Source of the DNA: Symbiodinium natans | Taxonomy: Eukaryota; Sar; Dinophyceae; Suessiales; Symbiodiniaceae | Direction of reading: 5' to 3' | DNA: 64,000 bases | NCBI GenBank assembly: GCA_905221605.1 | Contig: CAJNDS010002142.1 | Span: 244,501 to 308,500 of the forward strand | Shown: positions 11,062-24,114 of the stretch, piece after piece | Numbering within the stretch: the stretch's first letter is position 1 | Layout: each line of letters begins with the position of its first letter | The notes under the pieces: generated by a model | What the model was told of the DNA's origin: nothing | Database searches by the model: none | The model's input: the letters and a program-made list of their open reading frames with translations, nothing else | Program-made: the position numbers and the translations under genes

Positions 11062-14000
11062 GTGAGGGACACGTAGCTGATGACTACGGCCCCTTGCAAC
11101 ATAGGATGATATGCAGCCAGCTTTTCCGATGCTGCATTTTAGAGCCCCCCCCCCCCCCTGCATATGCGACTCCATGTCCCCACTTGGGCAGGATGGGCTA
11201 TTAGGCCTCATAACCTCCAGAATCAACCCTATACAGAGCCTTTTCAAGGGGTTCCAGGGTACTTATAATCCCCATAATCAACCCTAGGCAGGGCCTTTTT
11301 GAGGGGTTCTAGTGTATAGTAGCCCGTCCTGGCGGGCAAAGGTCTTTCTGGCCCGGCTTGCGAAGAAGTATGGCCGCAAGTGCCTGGCCGTGGACTCTTT
11401 CGAGGCATTGTCGGGATGGCCCGTTGCGTCAAGGAGTGGCTGAAGGGTACAGAGGCACAGGCGACCGGCGAGCACGCACAATATCTGGAAGAGGTCGGGT
11501 GGAGTTCTCTCGGGTATCAGAATCAGTTTCAGGTCCCTACAATCCCATACAATTCCACTCGGTGAATGCTACGGTGAGGACTTGAGCAGGCAAAGCATGG
11601 TTTCCGCATGTAGGGCACGCAGATCAGTTCGTTTCACTCTGAGTGCGCTGCTTGAACTAGCCTCCGTCGCCAGCATTGGCTTGAAACTCAAGAGACATGT
11701 GACACACCCTAAACCCTAAACCCTAAACAACCTAGGGGATGTAGAACATGCGGCGAGGTCTCGGTACCTTATTGTACTGTCGCGAAATGGAGCATCACAT
11801 TCGGCCTCACACTCTGCTTGTCTCCCACCCAACTCTCCCAACTCCTAGCTGAGTTCTCAGTTCCCAACAACACTCTTAGACGCCACCTTGACATGAGGGT
11901 GGGCAGCTTCGCTGGACCTTTCGCCATGGCGGAGATGATGTAGCAAGCGTGCCGCAGGGGGGGTTGCACAGCACCGCCCCTGCAGCTTCACAGCCCCTGC
12001 GCACAGGGCAGGAAAGGGCGGCTGCACCAGGGATGAGCGTGGGCGCAGCGGTCACTGATGCGCGCTACCACGCCGTGCGGGCAAAGCTCAGCAAGCATTG
12101 CTACCACCAGACCCTCAGTGAGGACCCTGCAAGCCTGGGACCCTAATTAACCCCAAACCCCAAACCCCAAACCCTAAACCCCAAGTCATCAATCCTTGCC
12201 TCTTGGAGGACTCCCTTCTCCTGGTGGAAACGATGCTGAATGACGCTGGGCCCAGGAATTGAGGATTCTGAGGGGTTTAGGGTTTAGGGCTTAGGGTTAG
12301 AAACCCCGAAAAACATCTGGGCCCCTAACACCCCACAAAACCTGCAAAAGTGGCCAACCGAGGACCTGATTTCCTCCACGGCCAGCCTCAACGACCTCCA
12401 GCGCACGGATAACGAGACGATGGAGCGCCTTCAGACCCTGATCTCGGAGCTGGAGGCGGGAGAGGGCCGTTCGTTGTAGGGTTTATAGGGTTTAGGGTTT
12501 ATGATTTGTAAGGGTTTCGGGTTTAGGGCTTAGGGTTTAGTTTAGTGTGTACGGTGATCTCCTGTGTCGGGAGGTCTGGAGCTCAGTAGAACGTTCTGGG
12601 AAGGACATATGGCAGATTTCTAACTTCATAGGTGCTGGGGCTCCTGGGGGGAACCTTCAGGGGCAGGTAAACTGTAGGGGTTGATCTTCCAGAATTGGAG
12701 CCCCTGGATGGGGCTTAGGGTTCAGGGCGGTTTAGGGTTTCAAGGTTTCAGGGTTTCCGGGTTTAAGGGTCGAGGGTACTGTACCCGAAAGAGTAAGAGT
12801 CTTTACGAGCTTAGGTTCCCTTAAGAACCTCAATTTAGCTCACCTTTTGAACCGAGATTTCGACATGCTTTCCGACCTTCTCAGTACTGGTGCTTGAGGG
12901 GTATTTGGCTCAGGGCAATAACTATGGGGATCCACTCCGCGATAACCCAAAACCCTAAGTCCTAAACCCAACCCCAAACCCCCAAACCCCCCAACCCCCC
13001 AAACCCCAAACCCCAAACCCCAAACCCTAAACCCTACATAAACCCTAAATAAACCCTAAACCCTAAACCCTAAACCCTAAAACCGAACCCCAAACCCAGA
13101 GCAAGTCTCAGAAGGTCTTCCGCATTGAGAACCCTCGGCTCCAAGCAGAGAACAATGCGCTGCATCTGCAGATCATCGCAACCTGGACCCGAAGATCGAG
13201 CTTAGGGTTTGGGGTTTAGGGTTTAGGGTTTAGGGTTCAGGGGTGTTTACTGGTTTAGGGCTTAGGGGTTCGGAACTTAGGGATGCAGGGTTTTTGAGGG
13301 TTGAAGCTCTAAGCCGAGGGCTTTGGATTCATGTGGGTGGCTGTCAAAATTATGATCCGTTTTGGGGTACCCTACTTGAAAGGGACCATGGTTTTGACAA
13401 CCACCCATGTGTGTTCATGCTTTTCGGCTAAGCCTGCTATGCTGCGTCTCTCGCATTGAAAAACGTCGAGCGAACACTTGCAAGCGCTGGCAAGATAAGG
13501 GTTTAGGATTTAGGGATCCCTCGTAATATGCCCCTTTAAGGCATTGTATGGGGTACCTAGTTCCCTTCTTTGAACGAGTACACCGTGAACCCTAAACCCT
13601 GAACCCTAAACCCTAAACCCTAAACCCTAAACCCTAAACCCTAAACCCTAAACCCTAAACCCTAAACCCTAAACCCTAAACCCAGTAAGTCTCCAAACCT
13701 TGCTCGAATCCGCTTCTACTAGTGGCAAGCAATTGCGGGCTTGGGGTCCAAGCATCAAGCCCCAAGAGTGCCCCCAAGCCCTACCTGTGTCTCCATGTTG
13801 CAGTTTAGAGCACCTACTTCTTAGATGGTGGGAATATAGAAGCTGTAGGGACTCATCGAGTCCCGGATATGCAACAGCCTAAGCCGAGTTCCTAAACCAT
13901 ATCAACCCTAAATCCCCAACCCTAAACCCTAAACCCTAAACCCTAAACCCTAAACCCTAAACCCTAAAGCCCAAGGAGTCGGTGGAAGAGGCCGAAGCCT

Positions 14001-17000
14001 TCGAGGAGCGCGCCCGGGCTCGCCTTCGGCAGCTGGAGGACGCCTGGCGAGGGTCTTTTCCTAGGGTTTAGGGTTTAGGGTTTAGGGTTTAGGGTTTGGG
14101 GTGTGGTTAGGGGGGAACTTCATGTGTGAGCTTGGTTAGGGGCTCGAAACGGACGGGATCAAGGCTAGTCGCGCGCACTTCTGCCCTTCGCCACCCTCTG
14201 AATGAGGCCTCAAGGGAAGTTTTGAACCTACTAGTTCCCAGAGGGGAGTTAGACCCTAAACCCTAAACCCTAAACCCTAAACCCTAATTGGGTACCCGAT
14301 TTCTCGGGGAGAAGGCACCTCGGCCACCTTTCTAAGAGCGAGCAATTCGTAACAAAAGCCTCGGGCTCACCCCTCCCTCCACTTCGAAGAACGAAGGCCC
14401 TCAAAACCCAAAAACCCGGCGAGTGTTACCCTAAACCTAAGCCTTAAGCCCTTTGCGTGGCGTGACATGCGAGTCTCCGGGTTTTTAAACACTTTACACC
14501 CTCATAAAAAAACACCGAAGGGTCATAAAGCAGAGGATGAGATCGAGGCTGCCAAGTTGGCTCTGCACAAGGACTGCCTTGAAGGTTCATGGTACTTACT
14601 AACCACCTATAACTGTACTTATAGCCTTATAGCCCTACTTATAATACACCTAAAGGGCCTTATAGGGGTTATGCCAATTATAAGTAGGGTTGTACGCCCA
14701 TTTCTAAGTGGTTCTTAAGTCCCATGGACCTCCAAGTTGGGGGGGGGGGGGGGGAGGGACTCATGGGTTCCGAGGTTCCCCCCTTTAAGTATCCTTAGTT
14801 CGGCTTAGTTATCCCTAAACAGCCTTAATTCTGGGGGGTGGGGGGGGGTAACTGAGGGGGGGTAGTATGGCGGGGGGGAAACTACTAGAAAAACCCATAG
14901 GAGTAGGGAATTGGGAGCGGCTAGGTGGCGAGCCTCCTTTCTGGACCACCTGATTCCGTATCCGCTAAATTGGGTTTGGGGTCTAGGGTTTAGGGTTTAG
15001 GGCTTAGGGTTTCGGGTAATTAAAACAAAACCTTTCAGGGACTACATGCTACTGAGTTACCAATAATCCCCTATTAAAGACAAGTCTGGTCTGTTTGGGG
15101 TTTGGGGTGTCTTAAGCCCCAACGGGTTTTAACCGCAACCTAATCCCTTACTCCTAAACCCTAAACCCTAAACCCTAAACGACAGGGCGAGGTGGGGGAA
15201 CCTTCACCACCAGGAGGACCGCAAGGTGGCACGAAAGGAGCGTGACTTCTACAACCTGCAGGTGCGCCCGTCCCGAGAAGAAGGGTTTGGGGTTTAAGGT
15301 TTAAGTAAGGTGTAGGGTTTAGGGTTTAGGGTTGTTATGGTGTTTTGGGGGCTCTTAGGTTGTGTTCGGGGTCTAGAAACTCCAGTTTTCTAGCTTTCCC
15401 TGCACACTTCGTTGTCAACCGAAAGCCCTCCAACATGTCTTGGGCTGTTTAGGGTTTCGGGAATCCAGCTCCTACTATGCAGAGGAAGACTTCTTACTTA
15501 CTGTTGGTTAGTAGGGAATGAGGGAATTAGGGCCCTATATACACCCTCTTTGAGGGATATTTTCGGGTACCTCATTCCACCATTCCCTACTAACCGTTTA
15601 ACCAAGAGTTAGTTTCGCGCAGAGACTGTGTAGATTGCAAGGATGGAAGATGGCAACCAGGTTCTTGGCAGTTTGGGGTTAACATAGGAGCCTCCATAAT
15701 TCGAATAGGGTTATAGGGGTGATTATAGTCTATTTTCAAAGGGACCCTAAGGGAATATTCTTAGAAATTATTCCGACCCCTATCTTAAACCCTAAACCCT
15801 AAACCCTAACACCTAGACCCCAGACCCCAGACCCTGAACCGCACCTGGGGTTCCGAGGTCCGGTGGGTTTCAAATTCCGTTTGGGTTTGGGGCTCCCTCC
15901 GCTGCCCCCCCCCACGCACCCTAGCTGCGTTGAAGTTCGGGCCCAAGCAAGGCTTTCATGAAGTTGGTTAAGGGATTGCCAGGGTTTTTTTTTTTTTTTT
16001 TTTTTTTTGGGGGGGGGGGGGGGTTGGGGCTTTGGGGTTTTGAGGGTTTTTGGGTCTTTTGGGTTTTTGTTTAGGGTTTTTGAAAATGTTTAGGGCTGTG
16101 GCCGCAGCCTACACCCTAAGCGTCAAAAACCCTTCCCCCATGCCCCCCTCCCCCAAGAAGCAGGTTCCCTAAACCCTAAACCCTAAACCCTAAACCCCAA
16201 ACCCTAAACCCTAAACCCCAAACCTTAACAGGTCGAGTCTGCCACGCAGGATCGCCTTGAGGACCTGCTGAGGTGATGGAGGCATGAACTCCTTATAAAC
16301 CCGAAGCCCAGAGACTCCAAAACCCCTTAATTAAGGAATATACCTTAAACCATATGAGGGTTCCCATTATAATGTAAGGGATATTCATTAATTAAGGGGT
16401 TTTGGAGTCTCTGGGAGCCTTGGGCTGTCCTCCTGTACGAACAGTCCTTGTCTAACGGAAGTTACATAGGATCCTGAGGGTCTGCAGGGCCCGAAACCCT
16501 AATTCTGAGGGTAGTTTCATGGGCCCTTAATATGGTCCCTGGCCTCCCTAAAAGGGTTCTGATGTATGGGCCCTTAATTTGTTCAGGGTATATGTGGGGT
16601 ATATAAGGGGTCCCCTTTTAAGGGGCCCATACTAAGGGGCCATGTAACTACCCCAAGATGAATAGGGATGAAAGTACCCCTATGATAATCCCTACTAAGG
16701 ACTGTTAGTATAAGGGGGAACATCCCAACATACGCCTATCAATCCGAAGCCCTAAGCCCCAAATTCTTCTCGACGTTTACATCCATGAGTGAAAGGGTAT
16801 TCGCCTCTTTTGTGGGTTGAGGCGTTAAGAAACAGATCTAGTCTAGGCGTTCGGGATCGTGATAAATCTTCTACGCCCCCAGAAGCCCTATAAGCCTTTT
16901 TTTGACGCACATGGGGGCTTCGGAATTGGGGAGGGGGGTCGGGGTACGTACCTTTTGGGGCATATTCTGCACCTGCTGCTCCTGAGGGGACAGCAACGCG

Positions 17001-20000
17001 TGATGCAGTAGTGCGTGATGTCATTCTCAACAAATTGGTCTGTACAGTTTTTTGGCCCCTCCGCAAGAGAGACTAGCATATTTTCCTCGTCTTGGATCGG
17101 GGGCTTACGGTCAGCTGACCGTAACCAGTACTGTACCAGAGACCCTTGGAAGAGGATTTGAGGATGTGAGGACATGGGGGGGCATTCTGTGCCACGTGGA
17201 CGTGTTGAACTGACTGCTTCCGCTTTTGGGGGGGGGTCTATTATATTGCGGCCCCTCATTATCGTAAACGCCTTTGTCAGCCCAAAAGACCGCATCGTGT
17301 CACATAAGGCATCAATCCTGGGAGGCCCTAAGCCTAAACCCGAAACCCTAAACCCTAAACCCTAAACCACCCTAAACTACCCTAAACCACCCTAAACCAC
17401 CTTAAGCCACCCTAAAAACTCAAACCCCAAACCCTAAACCCTTCTCCCTAACCCCAAACTCCAAGCCCTAAACCCTAAACCCTAAGATCCAGCGTCATCA
17501 TCCTGTGGGGGGCATCGAAGGTTTCGGGCGCGCCGTCCCGTTGCGTTTTTCGGCTGGAGGGAGTGCAGGGGGCATTTAGCTTGTTCTTGCTGTTGGTTAA
17601 CAGGGCATTACCCCAAATGGTACTTTACCCGAAACCCTAAACCCTAAACCCTAAACCCTAAACCCTAAACCCGATCAACCCTGCGTTGCAGGACTGCTCT
17701 GACCGGCCCAGCGTTCGCGCCCCAAACCGTGCGACGGCCCCGCTGGATGCGGACCCCTTGCTGCTGGGCAAGGAGGTTTAGGGTTTAGGGTTTAGGGCTT
17801 AGGATTGTAGGCTTGAGGGTTAGGATGTCGAGTTCGGAGTTTAGGTTTTGGGTTCAGAGAGGGAGCCTGACGATTCTTGTTGACCTCCCGCAATCGGGTT
17901 CTAGAAGCACTGATAGGGCGCTGCAGGTTTCAGAGTAGAAGCTTTTCGCCTTCTCGAACAGCTTTCTTGGTTTCAAGGAGCTAGTGCTTAAGGGCTTAGC
18001 CTTCGGCCATTTGGGTTTTAAGCTTGTGTGGCTCCGGATATTTAAACAAGAAATCAAGAACAAAGTCAAAGCAACGAAGCCCTGGGGCCAAACTAAGCCG
18101 TGAGGTTCCTTGCCCAAAATCCCGCCATCACCACCCCAAAACAAAGCAAAACAAAACACACGCCTGCAAACCCTAACCCTAAATCCTGAACCCTAAACCC
18201 TAAACCCTAAACCCCTAAACCCTAAAACCCTAAACCCCCCCAAAATCCAGTAGTTGAGGCTGGCAAAGGAGGAAAGTCTCACAGAGGCGCTTCAGATCAG
18301 CAGGAACAAGGACGGACCTTCGGGGTTCGGAGTTTGGGGCCTCAGGGCTCATTTCGGGTTTACTGTACGGATTGGGGGCTCAGAGTTTTGTCGCCTGCGG
18401 CCATCCTAAACCCCAAACCTGTGGGGGCGAGATGCTGACGGGTGTTGAAGCCCGGGTCGGGGCTTTAGAATGTAGAGTTCTTGCGAACGTCCAGGCATGA
18501 ACCCAATGTAGGGGCCCGTAGAGCAGGCTTCGCAATTTCATATTAGGAACCCTAAACCCTAACCCTAAGCCCTAAACCCTAAACCCTAAACTACATTAAG
18601 GTTCTGGTGCGTGTATATAAGGCTCCTAAGGGATGTTGGTGAGTGTGCAAGCATTGATAAAAGCCGTACCTCACATAGCGTCCATTTGGTGACGGGCCTT
18701 AATTTTATGATGCCCCTAAACTTTAAACAGTAATTTTACTGGGGGCGGGGTCTAGTACAGCGGGTTCTACTTCATCATAGTGGATCCATTGCAACACCTA
18801 CCCTAGCTATCCCACACTCATCCATCCCTACCCTAGCTATCCCACATTCAAGCTACGGACCAGGTTTGCCATCTGAGTTTTATCTTTGTGGGGGTTAGTT
18901 CGGGAGCCTGGGTGGGGGGGGGGGTGGGGAGGGGGGGAGTGCAGGCTCCCCGAAACCCCGAAACCCTGAACCAGATAATCCCAAGACACAGGCCCTGGAT
19001 GTGGAATCCCTGATCGCTGGCTCAGCTGCTTGGCAGTTGATCTATGGTGACCCCTCCCTACTTCAGAAACCCTAAACTTTAGGGTTTCTGAAGTAGGGAG
19101 GGGTCACCCCAAACCCCAAACCCTAAACCCCAAACCCCAAACCCCAAACCCTAAACCCTAAACCCTAACCCCCGTGGAAAAAAAGGTGAGTCCCGCTAAA
19201 AAACGAACCCTAAACCCTACACCCTAAGACCCTTCAACCCTAAACCCTAAACCGTAAACCCTAAACCCTAAACCCTAAACCCTAAACCCTAAACCCTAAA
19301 CCCTAAGACCCTAAACCCTAAACCCTAAGACCCTAAGACCCTAAGACCCTTCTGAACCCTCAGTACCAAGCCGAGGTCATGCGCGCCAGGGAGATGTCGG
19401 CCCTGGCCGCTGACATCAGCGAAGAGCTCTGCCAGAAGGACCGCGGCGCCCCCATGGTCTCAGAGGATTTTGGGGGTTTGGAGGTTTTGGTGTTTAGGGT
19501 TTAGGGGTGTAGGGTTTGGGGGTTTTGGGGTTTAGGGGTTTAGGGTTTCGGGTTTCGGGGTTTCGGGGTTTAGGGTGTGGGAGGATGGTGGGGTGCCAGG
19601 ATGGGTTTTTAGGCCCACTCGACAAACGGCCCTGTTTTCAGGGTTTCTAGGATCTGGGTCTTCTCTGTGATTTTGGGCCTCTCAGAAGGTCATTGTTGAG
19701 AATGGGTAGGGAAGGGCAGATGCGCAGTTCTGTGAAGGACCCCGGACCAGCCTTCGTGCGGCAGAAGGCGCAAAGGGTTTAGGGTTTAGGGTTTAGGGAT
19801 TAGGGTTTAGGGTTTAGGGTTTTAGGGTTTACTTGGAGGTTCATAGGTAGGTATAAGTAGGGTTATACATATGGTGGCTATACTGATAACCCTATGTAGG
19901 GGTACTTGGAACTCTACTTGAGACTGCCCATGAACCTCCAAGTAGGTAAAACTCTAAACCCCAAACCTCAAACCCTCACCCCCCTAAACCCTAAACCCGA

Positions 20001-23000
20001 AGCCCTGGGGCCTCGGGTTTAGGGTTTAGGGTTTGGGGTCGGTAACGCGTCAGACGAAAAGGGGAGACATGATATGAACAACAAAGCTGAAATCTACAAC
20101 ATGGACAGCCGATCGCGTAGAGCACGTTGCACGTGACTGCCCTGATAAAGCAAAGGAGCCCCTGGTTCTTAATCCCCTCCCGCGAATATTAAACCCCCTA
20201 CCCCCTAATATCAAACAACTCCCAGTATAGTAGTTATATTATAGTGTATTGGGTTTTTTTGACTATTAGGGGGTAGGGGGCAGGTTTAATATTAGGGGGA
20301 GGGGACTAGTAGGGAATAAGTGAAGGAGGGCCCTATATATACCCTTCAAGGGATTATGTAGGGCCCTAATTCCCTCATTCCCTGCTAAGAACCAGCCAGA
20401 AGAGCCTTAGATTCTAAACCGCCATTCAATCCCTAGGCAAAGGGCCTTAAAACCCGAAACCCTAAACCCTAAACCCCTACCCCTAAACCCTAAACCCTAA
20501 ACCCTAAACCCTAAACCCTAAACCCTAAACCCTAAACCGTAAACCTCAAACAAAAGGGCCCTTCAACCTTGAGTCAAACACTGCACTCTCATCCCCCACA
20601 AGAGCCCATGGGCGGCTCTGCGGCATACCCTCAACCCCAAGCGTCAAGCGCTAAACCTGAACCCTAAACCCACCCCAAAGCAGACCTCAACCTGTAATAT
20701 CGAAGGTTACAAAAGCCTCTGGGCACATTCAAGTGTTTCCCTGTTTTGGGAAAGCCCGCTAAACCATACACCCGCAACCCCAAACCCTAAACTCTAAACC
20801 CTATACCCTAAACCCTAAACCCTAAACCCTAAAAAGCTGGCAGGTCGTGCAGGCCAGCCTGCAGGCCTCCGTGGCCGAGCTCCACACCGTGGTTGCGGAG
20901 CGGTTTCAGCGGAGGCTTCGGGTTTAGGTTTTAGGGTTTAGGGTTTAGGGTTTAGGGTTTAGGGTTTAGGGTTTAGGGCAACCCTCTAAACTCCATCAAC
21001 CCTAAGCCCTAAAAACACCCCAAGATTCATCCTCTAGACCCCTGAACCCTAAACCTCAACTTTTCCCTGGTTCTCAGTAGGGATTGAGGGAAGCAGGGCC
21101 CTTTTACCCTTTAGGGCAAAATATGGGTATCTCCCTCCCTCATTCCCTACTAAGAGCCAGCCAGACTTACAGTGCTTGGGTTTCAGAGGCTGATTATCTC
21201 CGGGGGGCAGGGAGGGGGGGGGAGGCGAGGTTTGCTTGTGTCTCGGGGTGCACGTGAAACCATCCACCCTAAGCCCTAAACCCTAAACCCCTCTTGAAGC
21301 CGCTTTTAAGGGTTTCCGGAGAGCATGGCATCTCACGCTGCTTGGGTTGCCCTCGTCTATCCCATGTACTACAGGGGTCGGAATAGTTACGAATAGTATT
21401 CCCTTCTGGGGCCCTATAGAATTCTGCTAAAGTAACCCCCGACGCCCTGTTCTAATTTGTTTCAGGCCCTTGCATGAACCGCTTGATGGTTCCAAACCCC
21501 AGACACCCTCATCCCCAAGGAGCCCTTCATACCCCTTGATCAAGGAAAGGAGCCCTTCTATTAGGACTTACTAAACCCTAAACCCTAAACCCTAAACCCT
21601 AAACCCTAAACCCTATTTGCATAAGACCCAACATGTTCTCTTATCAGGGCAGTGCAGGGATCATTGCCTTTTGTCTGTTTCTTCTTAGTCTGTGTTGTTT
21701 AGCGGTTCTGAATCAACTAGCAGTTTAAGGTTCAGGGTACTTATAACCCCTAATTGTGACTGCACGTAGAAGCCCCCTAAGTCCCCTAAGTAGGTTATAA
21801 AGTAGACTCATAACTGTGGTTAGAAGTAAGACTAATATCTGTGGTAATTGGATTTCGAACTGTGGTTATAAGTAGACTTAGAACTGTGGTTATAAGTAGG
21901 TTATGGTAGACTATAACTGTGGTTATAAGTGCCCATGCAATGTGGGGCCCTTCAGTTATAACTTCTGCAAGCCCATATACATGTAAGTTATATCTTAGTT
22001 GGGGAAGTTAGCCTCAACATGTACACAAAAACAAACTTGGCCTTGTTAGGCGACATAAGTACAAAAAAGCGCGGCATTAATGAGAGAGATTAGCTATATG
22101 TTTTTTGATGTTTTTTGTACATAGATGTATAATCGACACACAGTGTTTCGTATAGATACATATATACTTATCTTCTTCAGTATGTATCTTCTGGTGGATT
22201 GGGCTTCCCTGCCTGAAAAAAGTATCGACGCGTTCTTTTTGTGGATACTTTTTCTGGATGTTCTCTTGCCTTCCCCTTGTGGCCCCCTTGTGGTCCGGGT
22301 GGGCCGTTTTTGCTTGTGGTACGGGTCGGTTTCGTGGGATGTCTCGAGGATTTGCTTGTGGTACGCTTGTGGTCCCCTTGTGGTCCCCTTGTGGTCCGCG
22401 TGTGGTCGGCTTGTGGTCAGCGTGTAGTCCGGTCGACCTCCCCTTGCAGCTGCTATATAACTTGCTCGGTATTCAGCTCCATACATACCAAAAGACACTG
22501 CATCATTTTTTCTTTACGTGACATGTTTCTAACAAAATCATGTGAAATCCTGTAGTTTCCACGCTACTCCAGCCCTTTCTTAAAAAGTATATGAAACATA
22601 GCCCTCGACCTCCATGTGACTGAAACCTTACAAAATGCAGCATTTTTTAGTTATCCAAGTTAGCTAACTTGGCATGACTTAGTTATAACTGATACCGTCC
22701 AGTTATCCAAGTTGCTCGATTTATAACTCTGACAACACATCTTATAAATTATGTTATAAGTTATGTTGCAGAAGATATAACTTGCTCTGTAACTAAAGGG
22801 CCCCACATTGTGAACCTCCAAGTAAGGGGGGTCATACAGTAAGGGGCGCTGTGGGGAGTCAGGGTTTAGGATTTGGGGAATTAGTTGCTTCGGTTTGTAG
22901 GGTTCAGGGTAGAGGGGTAAGAGTAGGCTCAGGGCTGGGGCTTCAGGGTTTAGAGTCCTCGAAACCCTAACCTTAAACCCAAAACCTGTAAACCCTAAAC

Positions 23001-24082
23001 CCTATACCCCATACCCCATACCCTAAATCCTAAACCCTAAATCCTAACCTGGGTAACTTGGTTTGGTGTCTCGAAGCTCCAGATCCTAAACCTTACGCGG
23101 GCGCCCAACATGTCTCGCTCGAAGCATGAAGGGTTCAGGGCTTAAGGGTATTCGGGTTTAGGGCTTCCGGCTTAAGGCTCACACAGGGGCCTGAGCCCTT
23201 CCTCTTGTTGTGGACTGATTAGTGCACAGTCTCCTGTTTGTTGTCTAGGATGCCCAGTAGTACCCTTATTCCCTTTTTTGGGGGGTTTAGGTTCCCTTAT
23301 AAACCCCTTTAAGCAGAAAAGGGCACCCTTTTTAAGCCTGGGTTACTGGGCAGCCTAGTTCATAGGTGACCTGCAAACAGGGTCTTCGGGTTCGGGGGCT
23401 GAGTCATTGGGAAGGCTGACGATCATAGTCGAGGCGTCTAAGCTCTAAACCCTTGAGCCCAAAACCCTAACCTGGTTTAGGGTTTAGGGTTTAGGCTTTA
23501 GGGTTTGGGGCTGAACCTCTGCAGAGGATGGAGTTGGAGATGCAGCAGTCCACGCTGCAGGAGGGGCCTTGAAGACTTGTGGAGCGTGTCTCTGTGTGGG
23601 CTGCCTACTTGGAGCTTCATGGATAGTTCTGAGTAGCGGTAGCGGTTACAAGCTATTTAGGGTGCTTCCAACCCTACTTCTGGCTACACGTAAACCTCCA
23701 ACTAAACCCTAAACCCTAAACCCTAAATCATATAGTCAGAGCTGGGTCGTCTTGCGTTATAAGGATGATAGCTTGGGTTGTAAACCGCGTCTCACTCTAG
23801 TTCGAGAAGTAGCCAGGCTAGCTTCTTGGGGTGTTTCCTATTATTCCTTTTCCCTTGTTTGGGTTCATAAGACCCTGCACACAAATGCTGTTCAAAAGGG
23901 TCTAGGGTTTAGGGTTTCGGGTTTAGGGTTTCGGGTTTAGGGTTTAGGGTTAGGGTTTAGGGTTTAAAGGCCAACCCAGGTAGGTGGGCCCGGTACATGG
24001 GCACTATATAAGGTATATATATATATATATTATGTATATATATATATATATGTATATTATGTATATATATATGTATATTATG

Positions 24083-24114
<32 letters not shown>

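Larger units (their letters stand above)
20922..23524. other. longest intron of the coiled-coil gene
   Basis: Starts with a perfect G-array (20935-20978) and holds a family-6 foldback (21068-21178), a C-array (21569-21615), a family-2 foldback broken by an 873-bp nested element (21724-22827), C-arrays near 22990-23050, a family-1 foldback (23246-23359) and a G-array (23473-23510). Unusually, the G-array rather than a C-array lies next to the acceptor. Open frames at 22094-22555 come from a CTTGTGGTCCC minisatellite. Confidence 0.6.

Noticed and set aside
22094-22555. Transposase or host gene inside the 873-bp element
   Set aside because: The overlapping frames come from a CTTGTGGTCCC minisatellite; no transposase motif is present.
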